Position numbers and translations under genes: made by a program. Of a DNA stretch of 64,000 nt, positions 1 to 11,075 are shown piece by piece. The DNA comes from Bacteroidota bacterium (GTDB taxonomy: Bacteria; Bacteroidota; Bacteroidia; Chitinophagales; Chitinophagaceae): the NCBI GenBank assembly GCA_023422835.1, contig JAFAGI010000013.1:233282-297281 (forward strand), written 5' to 3'. The notes under the pieces were generated by a model, which saw nothing but the letters and a program-made list of their open reading frames with translations, ran no database searches and had not been told where the DNA came from. Each line of letters begins with the position of its first letter. Position 1 is the stretch's first letter.

Positions 1-65
1 ATACCAACCGCGAATGAATAAAGGCTATTCCATGTGATCATAAAGAAAAAATTAAACATTAACAC

Positions 66-1658
66 ATGAAAAACATTTTATTAATAATACTTATTGCCAT
101 TGCGGCAACAGGCTGCGAAAAGTTTTTAGACAAAAGAGACCCGAAGGCTACTACTTTTCAGGAGTTCTTCAACACGGAAGAAGATCTTAGAAGAGTGGTG
201 TACAGTAGCTATACGGATGTCTTTACAACTGTAACTGACAGAAGGTTGTTGTTTTATATGCAGGATGGCAGAACGGACGACGCCTATTCAAGAATCTCGG
301 GAGATCATCACCAGCTCATTGCCAACGGCTCTATGAACAGCAATGCAAGATTAAGCGAATATTACTGGACCATCCACATGAAGCATATAGGCCGTTTAAA
401 TACCTATATTGCCAATGTAGACATTCCCTATGTAGACGACGAAGCTGTAAGGGAGAATTACAGAAACATCCTGGAAGGATTAAGAGCCTGGCACTATTTT
501 ATAGCCACTTCACGGTGGGGAAACGTACCCTTTCTTTTAGAACCCGCCGATCTGGAGACTGCTAAACAGCCCGCCAAGCCTAAGGAAGAAATATTAAACC
601 AGCTCTTCCCCATGGCAGAAGAAATTGCTAACAAACTCCCGCCGGATGAATATACCACCAACGCTTACATGTTCAATAAATATTCTTTCAAGGCATTGAT
701 TATGCGCTACGCGTTGTATAATGAAAGATATGAAATGGCTGCGCGCCTTGCCAAAGAAATAATGGATAGTAAAAAGTATGAGCTTTTTGCCAGCTATGCC
801 AATCTCTTCAATTACAAAGGCGATAAGATAAATAAAGAATTTATCATGAAAATGGACATGCCCAGCCACAACAACACCGCTACAAATTCATTCAGAGATT
901 TAGGGCCTCAGTACAGAACTGGTCCCGGACAGTCTTATTCCGTGCCCACGAAAGCGCTGGTAGATGCTTACTGGACATTGCAGGGACGGCCAATAGACAA
1001 ATGCCCGCTTTATAAAAAAGAACAGTATGAACTTAATCCTAAATTAAACCGCGATCCCCGTTTCTCAGCCAGCATCTTCGGGCATGGAGATAAGTTTTCC
1101 GGAGAAATCATAAATATCTATGATGAAAACAGCCCATTATACTACAAAAACCTGCGGGCAAGCAGCACCGGCTATTGGTACAAAAAATTTGTAGATGAAG
1201 CAGATGCTTTCAAAACCAGCGGTGGTAACATGCACTTTCCGCTACTGCGCTACGCCGAAGTACTGCTCACCTATGCCGAAGCAAAAATAATGTTAGGTGA
1301 TGTAGATGATCTGGCAAAAAGCTGCATCAACCAAATACGCAAGCGGGCCGGGCTGGACATGAGCGTTGCAGATGTAACTCTCACCCCTAAAACAAAACAG
1401 GAATGGATTGACCTCATCAGAAACGAGCGCCGCACAGAATTCGCAGCAGAAGGGCTTCGCTACGATGATATAATAAGATGGAAAACCGCAGAAGTGGTGC
1501 TTAACAAGCCGGCTTTGGGGCACACCAGGAAAATAGATGATTCTCTTGTAAGCTTAAAAATAGAAGATAGAGAATTCCTTACGCACCAGTATTTATGGCC
1601 GTTCCATGAAAGCTCATTAAGAGTAGAGCCAGGATTAAAACAAAATCCCGGTTATTAA
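66..1658 (+). CDS. RagB/SusD family outer-membrane nutrient-binding lipoprotein
   Basis: This is a surface glycan-binding lipoprotein of the SusD/RagB family, which normally caps a SusC-type TonB-dependent transporter and helps import oligosaccharides. The N-terminus is a lipoprotein signal peptide with the lipidated cysteine at residue 17 (ATGC). The 530-residue length is normal for the family. The N-terminal helical (TPR-like) part and the C-terminal RNERRTEFAAEG stretch, followed by YDDIIRWKTAEV, are typical SusD features. The SusC partner would lie upstream of the window and is not visible. Downstream, after a terminator hairpin, come a sugar-type oxidoreductase and a 3-keto-disaccharide hydrolase-like protein, so a polysaccharide-utilisation locus is likely. 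The substrate cannot be read from the sequence. Confidence 0.93.
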   Translation: MKNILLIILIAIAATGCEKFLDKRDPKATTFQEFFNTEEDLRRVVYSSYTDVFTTVTDRRLLFYMQDGRTDDAYSRISGDHHQLIANGSMNSNARLSEYYWTIHMKHIGRLNTYIANVDIPYVDDEAVRENYRNILEGLRAWHYFIATSRWGNVPFLLEPADLETAKQPAKPKEEILNQLFPMAEEIANKLPPDEYTTNAYMFNKYSFKALIMRYALYNERYEMAARLAKEIMDSKKYELFASYANLFNYKGDKINKEFIMKMDMPSHNNTATNSFRDLGPQYRTGPGQSYSVPTKALVDAYWTLQGRPIDKCPLYKKEQYELNPKLNRDPRFSASIFGHGDKFSGEIINIYDENSPLYYKNLRASSTGYWYKKFVDEADAFKTSGGNMHFPLLRYAEVLLTYAEAKIMLGDVDDLAKSCINQIRKRAGLDMSVADVTLTPKTKQEWIDLIRNERRTEFAAEGLRYDDIIRWKTAEVVLNKPALGHTRKIDDSLVSLKIEDREFLTHQYLWPFHESSLRVEPGLKQNPGY

Positions 1659-1681
1659 AAACCTTTCCGTCAATGTTTTAC

Positions 1682-1720
1682 AAGGTTGTATTGCTGTGCT
1701 TATACCGCAGTACAACCTTT
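1682..1720 (+). terminator. Probable intrinsic terminator or hairpin after the susD-like gene
   Basis: AAGGTTGTA pairs with TACAACCTT, with a partly paired TTGCTG/CGCAG extension around a short loop. It lies 24 bases after the susD-like stop. The T-tract is only three bases, so it may be a weak terminator or an mRNA-stabilising hairpin. Confidence 0.5.
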
Positions 1721-1870
1721 GAGTCTGGTATTAATTTATGAATATTACCTTAGCAAATGAATTCCTGTATATGTGGTATAAAAAAAATAACAACTTCGTT
1801 TGTTTACAATTACTACTATCTTTAATTTTCGCAAATCCCTATTAGTTTACATTCAAACAATTGCTTTTTC

Positions 1871-3124
1871 ATGAATCGCAGAAAATTTATTAAAAATAGC
1901 GCCGCCACCATGGCTGCCTTTTACATTGTGCCTTCTCATGTACTGGGCGGTACCCGCCACATTGCGCCCAGCGACCAGCTAACAAGGGCTATCATTGGTG
2001 TAGGCTCCATGGGCCGCGGGCATATCCGCTACCCGGGCGCCAACCTCGTGGCCATTTGCGATGTAGATAACAATCATCTGAAACGCGCTTTAGGGCTCTC
2101 TCCGAAAGGAACAAAAACATATCATGATTACCGTGAGTTGCTCGGAGATCCGGGCATCGATATCGTTCATATTGTAACACCTCCGCACTGGCATGGCATT
2201 ATGAGTGTGGATGCAGCCAATGCCGGCAAAGACATCTGGTGCGAAAAGCCTATGACGCGTACTATTGGCGAAGGCCTCCGTGTAAGGGAAGCTGTAAAGC
2301 AGAATGGCCGTATTTTCAGGCTAAACACCTGGTTCCGTTTTAAGGATACATTTTACGGAATGAAGACTACCGTGCAGCCTGTTAAAAAACTGGTGCAGAG
2401 CGGGCTGCTGGGCTGGCCGCTAAAATGCACCATCAATGCTTCCACCGGGTTTAACTGGAAGTTTTTCTGGATCGGCAAAACCGATCTGGATGTACAGCCT
2501 GTTCCTGCCGAACTGGATTATAACATGTGGCTGGGCCCGGCGCCGTTCAAGCCATACCATCCACACCGCGTTCACGGAACTTTCCGCGGCTATTGGGATT
2601 ACGATGGTGGCGGACTGGGCGATATGGGCCAGCATTACCTTGATCCAGTGCAGTATTTTTTAGGTAAAGATAATGAGCTGCCTGTGCGCATTGATGTGGA
2701 TGCTGCCCAACAGCACCCGGATGCAGCGGGCACGTGGAAACGGATTGAACTTACCTATGCAGATGGTTGCAAAATTGTATTGGATGGTGAAAACAAAGAT
2801 ACCAATGCGGCATTTTTGGAAGGCCCCGCCGGAAAACTCTTCCCCGGCTTCCGATCTACAATTCCTAACCTGGAAAAAAAATTAGCTGCATTTCCCGAAC
2901 CGGAGCCGCAGCTGACGGATTTTTCGGAGGCGGTGAAAACGCGGAAAAAATTTGCCCTGAATGAAGATAATGGCTTCCATTCGGCTACGCTCGTAAACCT
3001 GGCCATTATGGCTGTGCGTTTAAACCGTTCATTGCAATTCGACCCTGTTAAATTGCAGTTCATAAACGATCCCGCAGCTAATGCGCTTATCCACCAGCCC
3101 ATGCGTGCACCGTGGAATATTTAA
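1871..3124 (+). CDS. Gfo/Idh/MocA family oxidoreductase with Tat-like signal
   Basis: NAD(P)-dependent sugar oxidoreductase of the Gfo/Idh/MocA family, 417 residues. The N-terminus MNRRKFIKNSAA resembles the twin-arginine export signals common in Bacteroidota periplasmic members. The Rossmann dinucleotide motif GVGSMG is at residues 43-48, and the family EKP motif, whose lysine is the usual catalytic residue, is at 125-127. The rest is the alpha/beta substrate-binding domain. It sits between a SusD lipoprotein and a double DUF1080 protein. Members of this family oxidise the C3 hydroxyl of glycosides, and DUF1080 enzymes act on 3-keto-glycosides, so the pair may run an oxidative glycoside-cleavage route. 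That link is inference from context. Confidence 0.9.
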   Translation: MNRRKFIKNSAATMAAFYIVPSHVLGGTRHIAPSDQLTRAIIGVGSMGRGHIRYPGANLVAICDVDNNHLKRALGLSPKGTKTYHDYRELLGDPGIDIVHIVTPPHWHGIMSVDAANAGKDIWCEKPMTRTIGEGLRVREAVKQNGRIFRLNTWFRFKDTFYGMKTTVQPVKKLVQSGLLGWPLKCTINASTGFNWKFFWIGKTDLDVQPVPAELDYNMWLGPAPFKPYHPHRVHGTFRGYWDYDGGGLGDMGQHYLDPVQYFLGKDNELPVRIDVDAAQQHPDAAGTWKRIELTYADGCKIVLDGENKDTNAAFLEGPAGKLFPGFRSTIPNLEKKLAAFPEPEPQLTDFSEAVKTRKKFALNEDNGFHSATLVNLAIMAVRLNRSLQFDPVKLQFINDPAANALIHQPMRAPWNI

Positions 3125-3252
3125 AGTATGCAGCTATATGCGGCATATATACATTGTTGCTTGCTAAGCAAGCGTAGTTAAGCAAATGTGCAGGCTGCAG
3201 CAATGCTTTTGCCCACGATCATAAATAAAAAAACAACTGATTCCTGAATAAA
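3125..3252. other. Intergenic region with short hairpins
   Basis: This 128-base spacer contains GCTTGC-TAA-GCAAGC and ATATGC-G-GCATAT palindromes, neither followed by a T-tract. I see no promoter with both conserved boxes. The next gene may be co-transcribed with the oxidoreductase. Confidence 0.4.
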
Positions 3253-6200
3253 ATGAAACAACTACAAATTTTTTTACTTGCGCTGTTTTTAATCCCCGTA
3301 ATTACTTTCGCCCAGCCCGGAACAGATGTAAGGTCTATTGAAACGAAAGTAGCTGACCTGCTGATGCAGTTGCCGGCGCAGAATACGGCTTCCCATAATG
3401 CCTTAATGAAAGAATTATCATTATTCGGCAACCCGGGCATCAAAAACCTGACCTCTAAACTGGTCGCTCCCGGAAAAGGTAATGATGCATCAGCGCGTTA
3501 TGCCATTAGCGGGCTGGCCAAGTATGTTGGGCAGCTAAATGATATTCCTTTGAGACGGGCCACTTCTGCTGCCCTGCTAAGCTCTTTGGGTACCGCAAAG
3601 GATGATGAAGTAAGAGATTTTATTTTACAGGAGGCTCAGTATGTTGCGGGCGATGAGGCTATACCGCTTGTACGAAAATACCTGGTTGATAACCGCCTCG
3701 CCGATCCGGCTGCCCGCTTGTTGTTAAGAGTAAAAACTGACGATGCCTCTAAAGCTATGCTTTCTGCGCTGTCTTCAGCAAAAGGCAGCCCCCTTCTTAC
3801 ACTAATAAAAGCGCTGGGCGATGCACAATATAAGCCGGCCGGTGCAAGATTGTTGCAACTGTGGCCTAAAGCCGCCAATGACAATGTTAAGAAAGTAATA
3901 CTTCGTGCGCTTGCGCAAATAGGCGAATCCGCTGCGGCGCCCACGCTTAAAGCGGCTGCGGAAAAAGCAAAATATAAATTTGATTCTCTTGATGCGACAG
4001 GCTCTTACTTAGTTTTCCTGGAGCGCCAGTTACAACAAGGAAATGAAACATATGTTGAGCGGTCAGCAAGGAACATGCTTGAAAATACAAGTATACCTGA
4101 GCAAATAAGAAGCGCTGCACTGTCTTTACGTTCAAGAGCTGCTGCCAGCGGCGCGGCTGCTGAATTGCTTCATGCGCTGAATTCACAACAAAATAACTAT
4201 CGGGGCACGGCTGTCAGCTTGCTGACTGATATATACACGCCTGAGGTTTCCAGGCAGGTACAAAATATTTTAAGAACTACAAAGGATGCGCAACAGCAAT
4301 CAGCATTGGTGTATCTGCTAGAGCAAAAGGAAGATAAAACGGCTTTGCCGTTACTGATTGAGCTGTTCAACAGTTCCGATCAACAGGTTCAGTTTGCTGC
4401 AATCAATGCTGTGGCTAAAGCGGGCAAACAGGATGCTATTGCCCCACTTATTTTACTGATTCAAGGTGCCAAACCGGATATTATAGACGTAGCTAAAAAT
4501 GCCTTGCTGACGATTCCAGGTAATGCTGTGGCTGATGCTGCTGCAGGCGCGTTGCCACAATCGGCAGGAGCAGCTAAAGTAGCTTTGGTAGAGATTATCG
4601 CTCAACGCATGGCTGCAGCACATTCAGGATTGATTTTTAATGAAGCAAATAATGCAGATGTGGCTGTGCGGCTGGCAGCTGCTAAGGCATTGAGTAATCT
4701 AGCAGGGGAAAGCGATGCTCATAGAATTGCGCAGCTTCTCAATAATGCTTCTGAACCCAGGCTTGTAGAAGCATACCAGCAGGCTTTAACCAATGCCATA
4801 GCAGCAAAATCAAAAGCAGATCAGATATCCGGCGTTCAGGAACTGATGAATAAGAGTAACAATAAACAACACCTGTACTACAGCGTTCTGTCCTCAACCG
4901 GCGGCAGGGAAGCGCTCCATATTGTACTGAACGATTTTAAAAATGGCACGGCTCAACAAAAGGATGCGGCCATGAAAGCATTGTCTTCATGGAATGATGA
5001 TACGGTTTTAGAAGCGTTGTACCAGATCGCAAAAGTAAGCAACGGGGCTACGAAAGAAACTGCGCTCAACAGTTTCATTGCCGGCATTAACAATTCAAAA
5101 AACACTACTGATCAAAAAGTGCTTATGTTTCGCAATGCCATGGACATAGCTGCAACCACCGCCCAGAAACGGAATATTTTGAATGGTATTTCAGCTAACA
5201 GCACTTTACAATCGCTGATATTTGTGTCAAAGTATTTTGACGATAAGGACCTGCAGCAGGATGCCGTACAGGCTGTTATTAATATTGTTTTGGATCATAA
5301 GGAACTGTATGGAAAAAATGTTGAAGCAATTGCCAACCGGGCTATTGAATTAAATAAAGACAAAGAATCTGATTATTTAAAACAAGCGCTCATCCGCCAT
5401 CTGGCGGCGCTGCCTAAGGAAGAAGGCTTTGTGGCGATGTTTAACGGGAAAGACCTTTCAGGGTGGAAAGGCCTCGTGGAAAACCCGATCAAAAGAGGAT
5501 CAATGAGTGCATCAGAGCTTGCAGCCAGGCAAAAAGAAGCAGACGCTCAAATGCGCAAAGACTGGAGAGTTGATAACGGTGTTTTGGTTTTTCAAGGTAA
5601 AGGTTATAACAACCTTGTATCAGAAAAAATGTACGAAGATTTTGAAATGCTGGTGGACTGGCGCATGGAACCCAAAGGAGATGGAGGCGTCTATTTAAGA
5701 GGTTCGCCGCAGGTACAGACATGGGATACGTCTCGCACAGATGTAGGCGCACAGGTGGGCTCAGGTGGCCTCTACAACAATAAAGTTCACCGCAGCACAC
5801 CCCTGAAAGTAGCTGACAATCCAATTAATGAATGGAACACTTTCAGGATTAAAATGATTGGAGACCGGGTTACGGTGCATTTGAACGGCCAGCTTGTAAC
5901 AGATAACGTAATACTCGAAAATTACTGGAATCGCAAAATCCCGATTTTCAGCCAGGAGGCCATAGAATTACAGGCGCATGGCACCAGGCTTGAATTTCGC
6001 GATATTTATGTGAAGGAAATACCACGCCCCAGGCCTTATGTGTTGAGTATACAGGAAAAGAACGAAGGGTTTATTCCGCTTTTCAATGGTGTAAACCTTG
6101 ACGGATGGGTGGGCAATAAAGTAAATTATTACGCCCAGGAGGGCATGATCGTTTCTGATCCTGCGCCTAAACACCCCGCCGGGATGAACAAGAATATTTA

Positions 6201-6666
6201 CACGGATAAAGAATACAGCGACTTTATTATGCGATTTGAATTTCAATTAACGCCAGGCGCAAACAACGGCTTAGGTATTCGCACGCCGCTGGACGGAGAC
6301 GCTGCCTACGTAGGCATGGAATTACAAATCCTGGATAACGAAGCTGAAATCTATAAAGACCTGAAACCTTATCAATACCATGGATCTGTTTACGGCATTA
6401 TCCCGGCGCTGCGCGGTTATTTAAAACCCATAGGCGAATGGAATTACCAGGAAGTGAAAGCTATCGGCAACCGCATCACCATTACACTTAACGGCAAGGT
6501 GATCCTTGACGGCGACATTGCTCAGGCCAGCAAAAACAATACAGCCACAGCTGACGGGAAAGCGCACCCCGGCCTGCTTAATAAATCAGGTCATATTGGT
6601 TTCCTCGGACATGGCTCTTACCTTAAATTCAGGCATTTGAGAATAAAAGATCTGGGGAAGAAATAA
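3253..6666 (+). CDS. Secreted HEAT-repeat protein with two C-terminal DUF1080 (3-keto-disaccharide hydrolase) domains
   Basis: Large exported protein of 1137 residues. A signal peptide covers about residues 1-20, ending at TFA-QPG. Residues of about 25-715 are alanine- and leucine-rich helical repeats of HEAT/armadillo type (for example AAINAVAKAGKQDAIAPL). Two successive DUF1080 (concanavalin-like, PF06439) domains follow: one starts near residue 723 (EEGFVAMFNGKDLSGW) and the second near 937 (NEGFIPLFNGVNLDGW). The family has members that hydrolyse 3-keto-glycosides. The HEAT part may be a binding scaffold. The neighbouring Gfo/Idh/MocA oxidoreductase and SusD protein support a carbohydrate role. 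The domain duplication could mean two specificities. The real substrate is unknown. Confidence 0.85.
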   Translation: MKQLQIFLLALFLIPVITFAQPGTDVRSIETKVADLLMQLPAQNTASHNALMKELSLFGNPGIKNLTSKLVAPGKGNDASARYAISGLAKYVGQLNDIPLRRATSAALLSSLGTAKDDEVRDFILQEAQYVAGDEAIPLVRKYLVDNRLADPAARLLLRVKTDDASKAMLSALSSAKGSPLLTLIKALGDAQYKPAGARLLQLWPKAANDNVKKVILRALAQIGESAAAPTLKAAAEKAKYKFDSLDATGSYLVFLERQLQQGNETYVERSARNMLENTSIPEQIRSAALSLRSRAAASGAAAELLHALNSQQNNYRGTAVSLLTDIYTPEVSRQVQNILRTTKDAQQQSALVYLLEQKEDKTALPLLIELFNSSDQQVQFAAINAVAKAGKQDAIAPLILLIQGAKPDIIDVAKNALLTIPGNAVADAAAGALPQSAGAAKVALVEIIAQRMAAAHSGLIFNEANNADVAVRLAAAKALSNLAGESDAHRIAQLLNNASEPRLVEAYQQALTNAIAAKSKADQISGVQELMNKSNNKQHLYYSVLSSTGGREALHIVLNDFKNGTAQQKDAAMKALSSWNDDTVLEALYQIAKVSNGATKETALNSFIAGINNSKNTTDQKVLMFRNAMDIAATTAQKRNILNGISANSTLQSLIFVSKYFDDKDLQQDAVQAVINIVLDHKELYGKNVEAIANRAIELNKDKESDYLKQALIRHLAALPKEEGFVAMFNGKDLSGWKGLVENPIKRGSMSASELAARQKEADAQMRKDWRVDNGVLVFQGKGYNNLVSEKMYEDFEMLVDWRMEPKGDGGVYLRGSPQVQTWDTSRTDVGAQVGSGGLYNNKVHRSTPLKVADNPINEWNTFRIKMIGDRVTVHLNGQLVTDNVILENYWNRKIPIFSQEAIELQAHGTRLEFRDIYVKEIPRPRPYVLSIQEKNEGFIPLFNGVNLDGWVGNKVNYYAQEGMIVSDPAPKHPAGMNKNIYTDKEYSDFIMRFEFQLTPGANNGLGIRTPLDGDAAYVGMELQILDNEAEIYKDLKPYQYHGSVYGIIPALRGYLKPIGEWNYQEVKAIGNRITITLNGKVILDGDIAQASKNNTATADGKAHPGLLNKSGHIGFLGHGSYLKFRHLRIKDLGKK

Positions 6667-6963
6667 AAAGACAATTAAGGGTATTTAAGTCTTGTCTTAA
6701 AAAAATGATGCTTAACTCCGGGTAAATATAAAGCCGCGTAAACACTTATGAATCGCAGGCCACGATTGTAGGCATACAGGTCCAGGTATTGCCTGAAGAG
6801 TAGCAGATAAAGCTGCACTGCATCTTCAAAAATGGAAATGCCTGGTGTAAGATGGAATACATGATAATTTATAAGTTGTTGTTTGGAACTTATACGAATT
6901 TGGAACAGGACAACCCAAAAATCAGCATTTAAATTATTGGTGAATGCCTACCTTGCAAAAATA
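6667..6963. other. Non-coding stretch between the DUF1080 gene and the SAM riboswitch promoter
   Basis: There is no ATG-initiated gene here. A stop-free minus-strand frame runs from 6947 to 6675 (91 codons) without an ATG and could be a gene remnant (see findings). No clear intrinsic terminator was seen for the DUF1080 gene. Confidence 0.4.
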
Positions 6964-6995
6964 TTTGGTTCGTATTGCTTTCACCTGTACTTTTG
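6964..6995 (+). promoter_or_regulatory. Bacteroidota-type promoter of the methionine operon
   Basis: TTTG at 6964-6967, then 20 bases, then TACTTTTG at 6988-6995. This matches the known Bacteroidota housekeeping consensus (TTTG at -33, TAnnTTTG at -7) exactly. The predicted start is near 7002, just ahead of the SAM aptamer. Confidence 0.85.
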
Positions 6996-7011
6996 CAACA
7001 GTTCTTAAAAT

Positions 7012-7116
7012 TCTTATCAAGAAAGGCTGAGTGACTGGCACGTTGAAGCCTTGGCAACCTCATCAACAGATGAAAGGTGCTAATTCCAACCAATATAAAT
7101 TATTGGAAAGATAAAT
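7012..7116 (+). ncRNA. SAM riboswitch (S-box, SAM-I type)
   Basis: The sequence has the S-box core in order. The P1 strand TTATC (7014-7018) pairs with GATAA (7110-7114). Conserved pieces are CAAGAAAGG, GACTGGCACGTTGAAGCC, TTGGCAACC and the AGGTGCTAATTCC block. S-box RNAs bind S-adenosylmethionine and switch off downstream methionine genes. The position fits: promoter just upstream, terminator 45 bases downstream, then metY, metX and hom. The exact antiterminator pairing was not obvious by eye. Confidence 0.93.
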
Positions 7117-7160
7117 CGGATGATAACTTTTAAAGCAAATATTGTAAAATATATTTAGGA

Positions 7161-7190
7161 GCCTGTCTGATTTCAGACAGGCTTTTTTTT
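7161..7190 (+). terminator. Riboswitch expression-platform terminator
   Basis: GCCTGTCTGA (7161-7170) pairs perfectly with TCAGACAGGC (7173-7182) and is followed by eight T residues. It lies between the SAM aptamer and metY. It is therefore the likely OFF structure that stops transcription when S-adenosylmethionine is bound. Confidence 0.93.
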
Positions 7191-7265
7191 GTTGCAACCA
7201 AAACAATACTAGCTTTAAATGACCGGCTGATAAGGGTTTCAAAGAATTTTTAAAAATTATTTTGA

Positions 7266-8715
<1,450 letters not shown>

Positions 8716-8772
8716 ATAAAAACACTACACAAAATAACTCGTTCACTTGATCACTGGATAACAACGGTAACT

Positions 8773-9810
8773 ATGAAACCATCGGTTTATAAATACAAGA
8801 AAGATTTTCTTTTAGAATGTGGTAAAACTATCGCAGGATTTCACTTGCAGTATGCTACTTATGGTAAAATGAATGCCGATAAAAGTAATGTGGTATGGGT
8901 ATTTCATGCACTCACCGCCAACAGCGATGCAAAGGACTGGTGGCCGGGACTTATAGGAGAAGAGAAGCTGTTCAACCCGCAGGAGCATTTCATCATCTGT
9001 GCAAATATTCCCGGCAGTTGTTATGGCAGTTCCGGCCCGCTGGATATCAATCCCAAAACAAAAAAGCCATACTACAAAGACTTTCCCATCTTTACCATCA
9101 AAGATATTGTCAGAAGTTTTATAGAATTAAAAGCACACCTGGGGATTGATAAGATCTGGCTGGGCATCGGCGGCTCTCTCGGTGGCATGCAGTTGCTGGA
9201 GTGGGCTGTAGAAAATCCTGATGATTTTGAACACATCATTCCTATTGCTACCAGCGCCAAAGCATCGCCCTGGGTCATCGCCATGAACACCTCGCAGAGA
9301 ATGTGTATCGAGCAGGATCCAACCTGGAACAATGGTAAAGATGACGCGGGAAAAGACGGTATGAAAGCTGCGCGTACCATTGCTTTGCTTTCTTACAGGA
9401 ATTATGAAACCTACACCCAGTGCCAGCAGGGCGTCACGCTCGACACAGAAGACCTGAGCATAGATCAGCAGGTGTTCAGGGCTGAAACCTACCAACGCTA
9501 CCAGGGTGAAAAGCTGGCTAAAAGGTTCAACGCATACAGCTACTACAACATTACCAAAATATTAGATACGCATGATGTAGGGCGGGGCAGGGGCACGGTA
9601 GAGTTTGCATTAAGCATTATCAAGGCAAAAACTTTGGTTATAGGCATTTCATCAGACCTGCTTTTTCCAGTAAAAGAACAGGCGCTGATAGCCGAACATG
9701 TAAAAGACGCACATCTGGAAATCATAGAATCGTTTTACGGACACGACGGCTTTTTGCTTGAGTTCGAGGTGATCCATTATATCATTTCAAAATTTTTAAA
9801 ATCAAAATAA
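8773..9810 (+). CDS. metX: Homoserine O-acetyltransferase
   Basis: Alpha/beta-hydrolase-fold acyltransferase of 345 residues. It uses acetyl-CoA to make O-acetylhomoserine, the substrate of MetY. The nucleophile elbow GGSLGG puts the catalytic serine at residue 135. The VFHALTAN and NIPGSCYGSSGP motifs are MetX hallmarks. The late acid and histidine are in ISSDLLFP and FYGHDGF. The acyl donor preference (acetyl or succinyl) is inferred from the metY partner. It lies between metY and hom, whose ATG follows directly after this stop codon, so the three genes probably form one SAM-controlled operon. Confidence 0.94.
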   Translation: MKPSVYKYKKDFLLECGKTIAGFHLQYATYGKMNADKSNVVWVFHALTANSDAKDWWPGLIGEEKLFNPQEHFIICANIPGSCYGSSGPLDINPKTKKPYYKDFPIFTIKDIVRSFIELKAHLGIDKIWLGIGGSLGGMQLLEWAVENPDDFEHIIPIATSAKASPWVIAMNTSQRMCIEQDPTWNNGKDDAGKDGMKAARTIALLSYRNYETYTQCQQGVTLDTEDLSIDQQVFRAETYQRYQGEKLAKRFNAYSYYNITKILDTHDVGRGRGTVEFALSIIKAKTLVIGISSDLLFPVKEQALIAEHVKDAHLEIIESFYGHDGFLLEFEVIHYIISKFLKSK

Positions 9811-11073
9811 ATGTCAGAAGAAAAAGAATTAGTCATAGGTATGTTTGGCTTTGGCGTGGTTGGGGAGGGCTTGTACCGCATATTACAGCAAACGCCTTCT
9901 TTGAAAGCCAGGATGAAGAAAGTATGTATCAAACATCCCGGTAAAAAAAGAAATGCACCTGAAGATCTTTTTACTACCGATAAAAATGAATTGTTGTTTG
10001 ATGAGGAGATCAACGTGATCGTTGAGGTGATCAATGAGTCTGATGCAGCATTTGATATAGTTTCCACGGCATTGAAGAATAATAAGAATGTGGTCAGCGC
10101 CAGCAAGAAAATGATCGCTGAACATTTACAGGAAATACTTGACCTGCAAAAACAAACAGGGCTTTCTTTTCTTTGCGAGCCTGCTGCCTGTGCATCCATA
10201 CCGGTCATTCGCAACCTGGAAGAGTATTACGATAATGACTTGCTGCACTCTATACGTGCCATCGTAAACGGATCTACGAATTTTATTCTTACCAAAATGT
10301 TTGATGAGAATTTGTCTTTCCAGGATGCGCTGCTGCTGGCGCAGCAACTAGGCTATGCAGAGACTGACCCTACGCTGGATGTAGAAGGCTTTGATGCTGC
10401 CAACAAATGGACTATTTTATTGAACCATGCATACGGTATTGTGGTGCGCAGCGGAGAGATATTGTTTTCAGGCATACAAAACGTGCAACTGAGCGATGCT
10501 AAGGTAGCCAAAGAAAAAAAATGGCAGATAAAACTGGTTGCCCAGGCCAAGACATTGCTTAATGGTAAAGTGGCCGCATTTGTATTGCCGCAGTTTGTAG
10601 AAGATGAAGACCTGCTGGCATTTGTAAAAAATGAATTCAATGGCGTGGTCATAGAAAGCGGATTTGCAGACAAACAGTTTTTCTATGGAAAAGGCGCAGG
10701 CAGCATGGCTACCGGCTCTGCTGTGATGAGCGACGTGGCTGCATTACGCTATGGCTACCGCTACGAGTATAAAAAACTTTATCACCACAAACCTAAAGAA
10801 CTAACCAACGATTTTTACCTGCGTGTGTACGTTAGTTTTGATGAATTTTCAACCATTGAAAAAGACGATTTTGAATGGATAGAAGAATGGCATGGCGGCC
10901 TTGACAGGAGCTACCTCATCGGCGTAATACATTTTGAAAAATTGGTAAAGAACCAATGGTGGAAAGAAAAAGGCATTTCCTTAATACTCTCTACAGATGA
11001 GATCATTGAGGAGATCGAATCGCGGAATGTAAAGAAGCGCAGCCTGGAGCTTGCAGGTATACAATTGAAATGA
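9811..11073 (+). CDS. hom: Homoserine dehydrogenase
   Basis: NAD(P)-dependent reduction of aspartate semialdehyde to homoserine, the branch point to methionine and threonine. The protein has 420 residues. The Rossmann motif GFGVVGEGL is near residue 15. The catalytic-domain signature is visible as LAQQLGYAETDPTLDVEGFDAANK. A C-terminal extension of about 100 residues follows the catalytic domain and may be regulatory. The ATG abuts the metX stop with no spacer, which implies translational coupling. It is monofunctional, with no aspartokinase domain. Confidence 0.93.
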   Translation: MSEEKELVIGMFGFGVVGEGLYRILQQTPSLKARMKKVCIKHPGKKRNAPEDLFTTDKNELLFDEEINVIVEVINESDAAFDIVSTALKNNKNVVSASKKMIAEHLQEILDLQKQTGLSFLCEPAACASIPVIRNLEEYYDNDLLHSIRAIVNGSTNFILTKMFDENLSFQDALLLAQQLGYAETDPTLDVEGFDAANKWTILLNHAYGIVVRSGEILFSGIQNVQLSDAKVAKEKKWQIKLVAQAKTLLNGKVAAFVLPQFVEDEDLLAFVKNEFNGVVIESGFADKQFFYGKGAGSMATGSAVMSDVAALRYGYRYEYKKLYHHKPKELTNDFYLRVYVSFDEFSTIEKDDFEWIEEWHGGLDRSYLIGVIHFEKLVKNQWWKEKGISLILSTDEIIEEIESRNVKKRSLELAGIQLK

Positions 11074-11075
11074 TC

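Noticed and set aside
1..65. Possible end of a SusC gene before the susD-like gene
   Set aside because: No frame at the left edge gives a recognisable SusC C-terminus; the sequence instead resembles the 3' part of the AACCGGCAAT element.
1799..1824. TTTG and TATCTTTA boxes before the Gfo/Idh/MocA gene
   Set aside because: The spacing of 14 bases is too short and the -7 box is imperfect.
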